A DNA stretch of 15,609 nt from positions 1 to 15,609 of the forward strand of contig USGG01000046.1 in assembly GCA_900554215.1 (NCBI GenBank), in the 5' to 3' direction. Shown here piece after piece: positions 7,690 through 13,853 of the stretch (positions are counted from its first letter, which is position 1; each line of letters starts with the position of its first letter). The notes under the pieces are model-generated. The model did no database searches, was not told where the DNA came from, and was given only the letters and a program-made list of their open reading frames with translations. A program made the position numbers and the translations under genes. The DNA comes from an uncultured Megasphaera sp. (GTDB taxonomy: Bacteria > Bacillota > Negativicutes > Veillonellales > Megasphaeraceae).

Positions 7690-7720
7690 ATTATACAATA
7701 AGTCACTAAAAAAGTGTAGT
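7690..7720 (-). promoter_or_regulatory. promoter and possible operator of the Rrf2 gene
   Basis: A perfect TATAAT (7695-7690) lies about 28 bases before the start codon. The -35 is poor (TACACT at 17 bases). Between them is a short dyad CACT-N5-AGTG (7704-7716) on an A/T centre, a plausible site for autoregulation, although such short arms could be chance. Confidence 0.5.
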
Positions 7721-7721
7721 T

Positions 7722-7781
7722 TGAAATAAAAAAAAAGAAAAGGTCCTGATGACGAATGCCTGCCATTCATCACCAAGACCT
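7722..7781 (-). terminator. strong terminator of the phosphate-transport unit
   Basis: An 18-bp stem (7781-7764 with 7758-7741, three G-U pairs) and a 5-base loop is followed on the minus strand by TTTTC and nine T residues. It lies 14 bases after the PiT stop codon. Confidence 0.93.
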
Positions 7782-7795
7782 GTATTACATCGTGC

Positions 7796-8785
7796 TTATA
7801 AGGCGTCGATAATCAAAAAGATAACTGCCGACAAAGCGGCGCTGATCGGGATAGTAACGCACCAGGCGATGACCATGCTACGGGCCACGCCCCAGTGAAC
7901 TGCGCGAACCCGTTCTGCCGAACCGACACCCATGATAGAGCCCGATACGACGTGAGTCGTACTGACCGGCAAGTGCAGGAACGTCGCAGAAAAAATAACC
8001 AGGGACGAATTCAGATCGGCGGCAAAGCCGTTGATGGATTCCATCTTGAAGATCTTCGTTCCCATCGTAGAAATGATACGCCACCCGCCGGCAGACGTAC
8101 CCAAGGCCATGGACGTGGCGCAGGCCAGCTTTACCCACGTGGGAATTTCCATCGTATCGATGTATCCGCCGCTCAGCAGGGCCAGGGCGATGATGCCCAT
8201 CGCTTTCTGGGCGTCGTTGGAGCCGTGCGAAAAGGCCATGAGACTAGCCGACACGAGCTGCATCTTGCGGAACTGGCGGTTTAAGGCGATAGGCGAATAC
8301 TTGCGGACAATCCAAAGGATGCCGATCATGACGAAATATCCCGTCGCCAAGGCGATGACCGGCGATAAGATCAGCGATAAGATGATCTTTTCAATGCCGC
8401 CCATATCCAAGGCCGCCGGTCCTACGCTGATGCATACAGCGCCGATAACGCCGCCGATAAGCGAGTGGGACGAGCTGCTGGGTATGCGGTAATACCACGT
8501 CGCGATATTCCAAATAATAGAGCCGATCAAGGCGGCTACGATGACTTCCAAACTAATCTGGGCCGGATTTAATACCAAATCCCCGCCAATCGTCTTGGCG
8601 ACGCCCGTACTGACCATCGCGCCGGCAAAGTTCAGCACGGCGGCCATCATAATCGCATGGCGCGGCGTAATGGCCCGCGTCGACACGCTGGTAGCAATGG
8701 CGTTAGCCGTATCGTGAAACCCGTTGATGTAATCAAACAGCACGGCCAGCAGCACAATGGCCCATATTAACCAATGCTCAGGCAT
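7796..8785 (-). CDS. pit: PiT-family inorganic phosphate transporter
   Basis: This is a low-affinity, ion-coupled phosphate permease of the inner membrane. The 329 residues, mostly hydrophobic, are the usual bacterial PiT length with about ten helices. Both family signatures are present: NGFHDTANAIATSVSTRAI at 21-39 and FSHGSNDAQKAMGI at 185-198. The conserved IPSSSSHSLIGG loop is at 101-112. Its ATG overlaps the end of the DUF47 gene by 8 bases, so translation is probably coupled. The DUF47-pit pairing is common, and in Sinorhizobium the equivalent orfA-pit operon is repressed by PhoB. Family identity is very secure; whether the coupled ion is a proton or sodium cannot be told. Confidence 0.95.
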   Translation of the reverse strand: MPEHWLIWAIVLLAVLFDYINGFHDTANAIATSVSTRAITPRHAIMMAAVLNFAGAMVSTGVAKTIGGDLVLNPAQISLEVIVAALIGSIIWNIATWYYRIPSSSSHSLIGGVIGAVCISVGPAALDMGGIEKIILSLILSPVIALATGYFVMIGILWIVRKYSPIALNRQFRKMQLVSASLMAFSHGSNDAQKAMGIIALALLSGGYIDTMEIPTWVKLACATSMALGTSAGGWRIISTMGTKIFKMESINGFAADLNSSLVIFSATFLHLPVSTTHVVSGSIMGVGSAERVRAVHWGVARSMVIAWCVTIPISAALSAVIFLIIDAL

Positions 8786-9407
8786 ACTTTAAGACGACCT
8801 TTCTGAACGTAGTAACCAGATCTTCGCATTCGTCGGTAATATCTTCGACAGATTGAAGAACTTCCTTCCATTTGATGATTTCAATGGGATCTTTGCATTC
8901 CGAGAATAATTTAGCCATTTCCTTATGATACAAATCGTCGCAGTCCTGTTCCAGCTTCAGCACCTTGTGGCTGCGGGCTTCGACCTTCAGGTAGTTTTTC
9001 TTTAAATCCTTCATGTAACCGATGGATTTGCAGATTTCTTTCATCGCTTTGGCCGTGATGACGGTCATCTGCTTGGCTCCGTCCGTCGCCTGTCCGATTT
9101 GGTACATGCACATCTTGTCCATGATTTCGCTGATATTGTCGATGACCGCATCCAATTCATCGATAAGCTGCTGAATGTCTTCGCGGTCCATCGGCGTGAT
9201 GAACGTTTTTTGCAGACGCTTCATGGTCTCCAATACGAGCTCGTCGGCTTCATCGGCCAGGGAATCGATTTGTTCCAACGCTTCCTCTTTAGGAATCTGG
9301 TCGTTCATGGCCTGCCTCAGCAGATCGGCTGCCTGATAACTCAGCATCGCGTGCTGGTCTAATAATGCGAAAAACTTTTCTTCTTTGGGCTTTAAATGGA
9401 ATGCCAT
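8778..9407 (-). CDS. DUF47 family PhoU-like protein, Pit accessory
   Basis: This 209-residue, all-helical cytoplasmic protein is of the DUF47 (PhoU-like, YkaA) family. It opens with KPKEEKFFALLDQHA, a typical start. It is rich in charged helices and has paired acidic segments of the E/DxxxD type (LDAVIDNISEIMDKM, DECEDLV) that in PhoU-like folds may bind metal. It lies directly upstream of and overlaps pit, and such proteins are thought to modulate Pit activity. The ATG has AAGGAG 11 bases upstream. Its leader contains a four-repeat Pho-box-like array. The exact biochemical role is not established for the family. Confidence 0.9.
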   Translation of the reverse strand: MAFHLKPKEEKFFALLDQHAMLSYQAADLLRQAMNDQIPKEEALEQIDSLADEADELVLETMKRLQKTFITPMDREDIQQLIDELDAVIDNISEIMDKMCMYQIGQATDGAKQMTVITAKAMKEICKSIGYMKDLKKNYLKVEARSHKVLKLEQDCDDLYHKEMAKLFSECKDPIEIIKWKEVLQSVEDITDECEDLVTTFRKVVLKYA

Positions 9408-9439
9408 ACTAATCAGTTCTCCTTGTCTGCAAACACATT

Positions 9440-9478
9440 TTTACGCACTAATTACGTACTGTTTACCTATATTTTACA
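9440..9478. promoter_or_regulatory. four-repeat Pho-box-like array (PhoP/PhoB site)
   Basis: On the plus strand TTTACG (9440), ATTACG (9451), TTTACC (9462) and TTTACA (9473) recur at exactly 11-bp intervals with 5-base spacers. The Bacillus PhoP box is four TT(A/C/T)A(C/T)A hexamers with about 5-base spacing, which these fit with few mismatches. The array is 33-71 bases before the DUF47 start and downstream of the leftward -10 (about +11 to +50), a position suited to repression of the pit unit under phosphate starvation. It could instead activate a rightward transcript. Confidence 0.65.
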
Positions 9479-9495
9479 TAGCTGTGTCTTTTTGC

Positions 9496-9504
9496 ATTAT
9501 ACCA
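9496..9504 (-). promoter_or_regulatory. extended -10 promoter of the DUF47-pit unit
   Basis: The minus strand reads TGG-TATAAT, a perfect -10 with the extended TGn motif. The -35 is weak (TAGAAT at 17 bases). The predicted start near 9489 gives a leader of about 80 bases that contains the 11-bp repeats. Confidence 0.65.
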
Positions 9505-9534
9505 TATACGACTTCATTATTCTAGAAAAGGCGT

Positions 9535-9547
9535 TGCCAATATGGCA
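9535..9547. repeat. 13-bp dyad TGCCA-ATA-TGGCA
   Basis: Perfect 5-bp arms surround a 3-base centre in the divergent spacer, at roughly -50 of the leftward promoter. It could be an operator half-site pair; no regulator is recognised for it. Confidence 0.35.
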
Positions 9548-9641
9548 TATTCTACATGAATTTTTTTATAGGCACAACGGGCCCTCTTCGCGGCCCATCA
9601 CCGGAACGTTAAAAGATTTAAGGCTATGCATTCTCCAGATA

Positions 9642-9663
9642 TTGTCATTTTCATGGGTGACAA
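9642..9663. promoter_or_regulatory. putative MtlR operator
   Basis: An inverted repeat TTGTCA (9642-9647) and TGACAA (9658-9663) is separated by 10 bases. The MtlR operator described in Geobacillus has TTGNCA/TGNCAA arms (TTGNCACA-N4-TGTGNCAA), with the arms 8 bases apart. The arms match fully, but the centre is 2 bases longer and lacks the CA/TG inner bases. It is centred about 63 bases upstream of the predicted start, where an activator would bind. Confidence 0.55.
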
Positions 9664-9680
9664 AGTTACATTACTATTTG

Positions 9681-9709
9681 TTGCGTTTGCCCCGGCCTGC
9701 CGATATACT
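9681..9709 (+). promoter_or_regulatory. promoter of the hexitol (mtl) operon
   Basis: The -35 TTGCGT (9681-9686) matches only half of the consensus, followed by a 17-base spacer and -10 TATACT (9704-9709). The poor -35 suits an activator-dependent promoter. The predicted start near 9716 leaves a leader of about 60 bases. Confidence 0.6.
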
Positions 9710-9777
9710 TAAGCTATCAGAAACACAAGCAGTCCGGAATGCAGCGTGCGTACTGAATCACTTTAGGAGGTACAAAA

Positions 9778-11193
9778 ATGAAAGCAAAGATTCAATCGTT
9801 CGGCCGCTTCCTCAGCGGTATGGTCATGCCGAACATCGGCGCCTTCATCGCCTGGGGTCTTATTACGGCTATGTTTATTCCCTCAGGCTGGCTGCCGAAT
9901 GAAAAGCTGGCTGCCATGGTCGGCCCATTCCTGACCTACGTCCTGCCCCTGCTCATCGCCTATCAGGGCGGCAAGGCCGTCGACGGCGACCGCGGCGCCG
10001 TCATCAGCGTCATCGCGACTGTCGGCGTCATCTGCGGTACATCGTACACCATGTTCATGGGCGCGATGGTCATGGGTCCCCTGGCCGGCCTGGTCATCAA
10101 AAAGTTCGACGCCGCCGCAGACGGCCGCATCAAGCCGGGCTTTGAAATGCTGGTCAACAACTTCTCCGTCGGCATCATAGGCATGCTCTTATCCATCATA
10201 GGCTTTTATCTCATCGGCCCGGTCATGGGCATCCTGCTCACCTTTCTGACGGCGGGCGTTCAGATTCTCGTCACCTACGGCATCTTCCCCCTCATCGGCC
10301 TTTTCGTCGAACCGGCAAAGGTGTTGTTCCTGAACAACGCCATTAATCACGGTATCTTCACGCCCCTGGGAGCCGAACAGGTATCGCAGGCCGGCAAATC
10401 GATTTTCTACATGATTGAAACGAACCCCGGTCCCGGCGCAGGCGTCCTCATCGCTTACTGGCTGTTCTCCAAGGATAAGACGACGAAGCACTCCGCCCCC
10501 GGCGCGCTCATCATTCACGCCTTAGGCGGCATCCATGAAATTTCCTTCCCCTACGTCCTCATGAATCCCATGATCCTGCTGGCTACGATCGGCGGCAGCG
10601 TATCGGCGTTGTTCTATTATTCGCTCCTCGACCTCGGCTTGTCCGGCCCGCCCTCTCCGGGCAGCCTCATTTCGTACCTGGCGATGGCTCCAAAAGGGTC
10701 TACGCTGTCCGTCATCATCGGCATCTTCATCGCCGCCGGCGTGTCCTTCCTCATCGCTTCGCCTATCATCCGCATGTCCGGAGCCAAGTCGTCGGACTCC
10801 CTCGCCGAAGCCCAGCAGAAGATGAATGACATGAAAGCCCAATCTAAAGGCATGGCGACGCCGTCGGCCGCTGAAACGCCGGCAGTCAACATGAAAGAAA
10901 TCAAAAGCATCGTCTTTGCCTGCGACGCCGGCATGGGTTCCAGCGCCATGGGCGCGGCCGTCCTGCAGAAGCGGCTGAAAAAAGCCGGCCTGACGGACAT
11001 CAAGGTCAGCCACGCGTCCGTCTCGGAAGTGCCGAAAGACGCGCAGCTCGTCGTCTGCCATCAGGATTTGGCAGCCCGGGCCAAAGCCAGCGCACCCCAG
11101 GCCCGTCTCATTACGATTACCAACTTCATGGCGGCGCCCGAATACGCGACGCTCGTAGAAGAACTGGCCTCGGCCCAGCTCCCGCCGTCATAA
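9778..11193 (+). CDS. mtlA: PTS mannitol-family transporter, EIICB
   Basis: This inner-membrane PTS permease takes up and phosphorylates a hexitol, most likely mannitol to mannitol-1-phosphate. Of its 471 residues, about 1-340 form the EIIC membrane domain, starting FGRFLSGMVMPNIGAFIAWG as in MtlA. The mannitol-type motif GIHEISFPYVLMNP is at 251-264, with the substrate-binding glutamate at 254. A linker rich in Ala, Lys and Gln (about 337-372) leads to the EIIB domain, whose phosphorylated cysteine is C382 in FACDAGMGSSAMGA. The EIIA part is a separate gene, mtlF, downstream, as in many Firmicutes. AGGAGG precedes the ATG by 7 bases. Mannitol is favoured by motif, but the unusual dehydrogenase in the operon leaves another hexitol possible. 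Confidence 0.94.
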   Translation: MKAKIQSFGRFLSGMVMPNIGAFIAWGLITAMFIPSGWLPNEKLAAMVGPFLTYVLPLLIAYQGGKAVDGDRGAVISVIATVGVICGTSYTMFMGAMVMGPLAGLVIKKFDAAADGRIKPGFEMLVNNFSVGIIGMLLSIIGFYLIGPVMGILLTFLTAGVQILVTYGIFPLIGLFVEPAKVLFLNNAINHGIFTPLGAEQVSQAGKSIFYMIETNPGPGAGVLIAYWLFSKDKTTKHSAPGALIIHALGGIHEISFPYVLMNPMILLATIGGSVSALFYYSLLDLGLSGPPSPGSLISYLAMAPKGSTLSVIIGIFIAAGVSFLIASPIIRMSGAKSSDSLAEAQQKMNDMKAQSKGMATPSAAETPAVNMKEIKSIVFACDAGMGSSAMGAAVLQKRLKKAGLTDIKVSHASVSEVPKDAQLVVCHQDLAARAKASAPQARLITITNFMAAPEYATLVEELASAQLPPS

Positions 11194-11232
11194 AAACCGG
11201 CCGCGTTATCCCACGAAGTTCCCGTCACGCAG

Positions 11233-11248
11233 AGGAGGTGATACTACG
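11233..11248 (+). promoter_or_regulatory. very strong Shine-Dalgarno and ACG start of mtlR
   Basis: AGGAGGTGAT (11233-11242) matches ten bases of the 16S anti-Shine-Dalgarno in a row. Seven bases after AGGAGG is ACG (11246-11248), in frame with the whole helix-turn-helix domain. ATG, GTG and TTG are all absent from the frame between here and 11366. This site decides the start call of mtlR. Confidence 0.65.
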
Positions 11249-13357
11249 GAATTCACACTGCGCATCCAACAAATTTTATCTATCCTGCTGCGGCATCAGG
11301 ATTTTCTGCACGAACAGCAAATCGCCGACGAACTGGCCATCAGCAAGCGCACAGTCCAGCGCGAGTTGGATTACATCTCGACGATTCTCGCGCCGTACCA
11401 GCTGACGCTGAAGCGCAAGAAAGGAGCGGGCCTCCTGCTGACCGGCACGCCGCAGGCAAGGCAGCGCCTGGCCGACGACTTGAACGCCTCGGACCGGTCG
11501 GATTGGTCCGATAAAAGGGAACGGCGGCGCTACCTATTGTTCGAACTGCTGCGGGACCGGACTCCGAAAAAGCTGTACCATTACAGCCGGCTCCTGGGCG
11601 TCAGCGAGTCGACAGCCGCTTCCGATTTAGAAGCCCTCGGCCCCTGGCTGCGGAAAAATAATTTATCCATCTTGAAAAAGCCCGGTTTCGGCGTCATCCT
11701 GAACGGCACGGAACAAAATTACCGCGAAGCCATGCGGCGCTTCATCAGCGAGACGGCTCCTGTAGACAAATTAAAAAAAATTACCGACCCCCATGCCGCC
11801 CTGGCTAAAGCCGTCATGAACGTAACGGACAACGGCATTTACCGCCTGCTGAACAGCCGCACGATCCAGCGCATCGACGCCCTGCTCGGCGAGATGAACG
11901 AACCCAAGCTCCGCCAGTTTACCGACTCGGCTTATATCGGCCAGATCATCCACATCGCCATCAGCGTCGAACGCATGCAGCAGGGCAACGTACCGTCAGA
12001 CGAGCAATCCCTGCCCTTGGAGGAAGATGCCGAAGACCTGCGTCTGGCCCGGCGCATTCTCCAGGCCATTGAAGAAGAATTTCACCTGCATATGCCTGAG
12101 CTGGAGCTGTCCTACCTGCTGCTGCACATCAAGGGCGCGAACATTCATTACACCAACGTGCCCGATGAAAGGGTGCCGACAGACCTGAACGGCAAAAAAT
12201 TGATCAACCTCATCGACGCCATGATAGACGCCTTCGATTCCCGCCAGGCCTATATGCTGCGCTGCGACGAGGAATTTATCCGCGGTCTCTTCGTCCACCT
12301 TCAGCCGGCCATCGTCCGTCTGACCCATCACCTCAACATCATCAATCCCCTGCTGGACGATATCAAGGAAGAATACGCCGACACGTTTCAAAAATCCAGC
12401 CGGGCAGCCCGCGTACTGGAAAAGGCCATCGGCGCCGCCGTTTCAGAGGAAGAAATCGGCTATTTGACGATTCACTTCGGCGCGGCCCTGGAACGCATGA
12501 AGGGGAAAACGGCCTTTACGCGAAGGGTTTCCGTCGGCATCGTCTGCGCCAGCGGTTTCGGCGTCGCCCGCCTGATGATGACGCGACTGCGCAATAAGCT
12601 GTCCGCCGCCGTATCGCTGAAGACCTACGGCAAGGAAGACCTGACGCCGGAAGTACTCAAGGCCACGGATTTCTTCGTCAGCAGCCTGCCCCTGAACCGG
12701 CCGGATATCGACGCTGTCCGCATCTCGCCGCTCATCACTCAGTCCGATACGAGCCGCATCCAGTGCAAGATCGAAGAATACGCCCACATCCGCAAGCGGG
12801 TCCATCGGGAAGAAGGCGAAAAACAGCCTGATGATTTCGTACAGGAGCTGGCAGAAGCCCACAAGGCAGCAGAAGAAATCGCCTATATCCTGAAAGGCTA
12901 TGCCATGTATACTGCCGATGCGTCCCTGCCTTTCGACCAGATCGCAGCCTGGCTCTGCAGCCAAGTCGCCGAATCGGAATCGCAAAGCCGGCAGCTGTAC
13001 GAAGATATTATGAAACGGGAACGGCTGAGCAGCCAAATCTTTCCCGACCAGGGCTTCGCCCTGCTGCACTGCCGGACCTGCACCGTCAGCCACGCCGCCT
13101 TTTATACCTGCATGCCGTCGGAAAGCAGCTTCGCCGACCCATACTTTCAAGGCGTCGGCATGATCCTGCTCATGACGATGCCTGCTGCCGGCCCTACCCG
13201 CCTGTACACCGACTTACTGGGCTTCATCAGCAGCTCTTTAGTCATAGACGACAGCTTCAACGAAGCCGTCCTGAGCCGCAGCGAAGGCCTTATCCGCTCC
13301 GAGCTGCAGCGCATCCTCAAGTTGTATTTCAATACATTGCTCATAAAACTTACGTAA
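11246..13357 (+). CDS. mtlR: MtlR-type PRD transcriptional activator, probable ACG start
   Basis: MtlR activates the mannitol operon and is controlled by PTS phosphorylation. Read from ACG the protein is 703 residues, close to known MtlR. Domains in order: an N-terminal helix-turn-helix (about 1-60, IADELAISKRTVQREL), a second helix-turn-helix (about 95-140), PRD1 with H236 and H294, PRD2 with H351 and H410, an EIIB-Gat-like domain with C434 (GIVCASGFG) and an EIIA-like domain with H608. These six match the regulatory residues known in Bacillus subtilis MtlR (H230, H289, H342, H399, C419, H599). Starting at the first ordinary start codon (TTG, 11366) would delete the first helix-turn-helix. 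It lies 52 bases after mtlA and 13 before mtlF. The product is certain; the start codon is inferred. Confidence 0.9.
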   Translation, partial: TEFTLRIQQILSILLRHQDFLHEQQIADELAISKRTVQRELDYISTILAPYQLTLKRKKGAGLLLTGTPQARQRLADDLNASDRSDWSDKRERRRYLLFELLRDRTPKKLYHYSRLLGVSESTAASDLEALGPWLRKNNLSILKKPGFGVILNGTEQNYREAMRRFISETAPVDKLKKITDPHAALAKAVMNVTDNGIYRLLNSRTIQRIDALLGEMNEPKLRQFTDSAYIGQIIHIAISVERMQQGNVPSDEQSLPLEEDAEDLRLARRILQAIEEEFHLHMPELELSYLLLHIKGANIHYTNVPDERVPTDLNGKKLINLIDAMIDAFDSRQAYMLRCDEEFIRGLFVHLQPAIVRLTHHLNIINPLLDDIKEEYADTFQKSSRAARVLEKAIGAAVSEEEIGYLTIHFGAALERMKGKTAFTRRVSVGIVCASGFGVARLMMTRLRNKLSAAVSLKTYGKEDLTPEVLKATDFFVSSLPLNRPDIDAVRISPLITQSDTSRIQCKIEEYAHIRKRVHREEGEKQPDDFVQELAEAHKAAEEIAYILKGYAMYTADASLPFDQIAAWLCSQVAESESQSRQLYEDIMKRERLSSQIFPDQGFALLHCRTCTVSHAAFYTCMPSESSFADPYFQGVGMILLMTMPAAGPTRLYTDLLGFISSSLVIDDSFNEAVLSRSEGLIRSELQRILKLYFNTLLIKLT

Positions 13358-13370
13358 GGAGAACATCATC

Positions 13371-13790
13371 ATGGAAATTTTACAGAAAAAGAACATCATC
13401 CTCAACTGCCAGCCGAAGGCCAAAGAAGACGTCATTAAGGAAATCGGCAAGATTTTCTGTGAAGACGGCTACACGACGGAAAAATATACCCAGGCCATGC
13501 TGGACAAGGAACAGGTCTTCAACACGGCCATCGGCAACAACGTAGCCATTCCCCACGGCATTGAAGAAGGCAAGGTCGAAGTACAGCACGCCGGCCTGGT
13601 CATCATGACCTTCCCCGAAGGCACGGACTGGAACGGTACGACGGTCAAGCTGGTCATCGGCATCGCCGCTACCGGAGACGAACACGTCGACATTCTGAGC
13701 AATATCGCTGTCACCTGCTCCGACGAAGACGACGTAGAAGACGTCGTCCACAGCTCTGTCGACGAAATCTACAACATGTTCGCCAACTAA
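13371..13790 (+). CDS. mtlF: PTS mannitol-family EIIA component
   Basis: This cytoplasmic phosphocarrier passes phosphate from HPr to the EIIB domain of MtlA. Its 139 residues match a single EIIA-Mtl domain. The phosphorylated histidine is H62 in NNVAIPHGIEEGK, the typical active-site context. AAGGAG overlaps the mtlR stop codon (TAAGGAG) and lies 9 bases before the ATG. It completes the split MtlA/MtlF permease and may also phosphorylate or contact the regulator MtlR. Identity is very secure. Confidence 0.95.
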   Translation: MEILQKKNIILNCQPKAKEDVIKEIGKIFCEDGYTTEKYTQAMLDKEQVFNTAIGNNVAIPHGIEEGKVEVQHAGLVIMTFPEGTDWNGTTVKLVIGIAATGDEHVDILSNIAVTCSDEDDVEDVVHSSVDEIYNMFAN

Positions 13791-13853
13791 GAGGTCAACG
13801 TATACTCATATACAGCACCATATATCAAACATTATACTCAGGAGGTATATACG

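Larger units (their letters stand above)
9408..9777. other. divergent intergenic region, pit unit / mtl operon
   Basis: This 370-base AT-rich spacer holds, from left to right: the DUF47 ribosome site (AAGGAG, 9419-9424), the 11-bp repeat array, the leftward extended -10, a TGCCA/TGGCA dyad, a GGGCC/GGCCC hairpin (9579-9583 with 9592-9596) without a T tract, the putative MtlR operator, the rightward promoter and the EIICB ribosome site. I see no convincing gene in it. Confidence 0.7.

Noticed and set aside
7663..7776. N-terminal extension of the Rrf2 protein by 38 residues
   Set aside because: The extension reads through the promoter TATAAT and part of the upstream terminator; the internal ATG has the ribosome site and the family's usual opening.
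9579..9596. GGGCC/GGCCC hairpin as a terminator
   Set aside because: No T tract follows on either strand; the stem is only 5 bp.
9396..9902. 168-codon rightward frame across the pit-mtl spacer
   Set aside because: It runs through promoters, the Pho-like array and into mtlA in another frame, has no ribosome site and no recognisable domain.
12443..13150. 235-codon leftward frame opposite mtlR
   Set aside because: Antisense shadow of the EIIB/EIIA-like part of MtlR, whose active residues are clearly conserved in the sense frame.
13801..13838. Extra promoter before the dehydrogenase (two TATACT copies)
   Set aside because: Neither copy has an acceptable -35 at 16-18 bases; the gene is adequately explained as the last of the operon.
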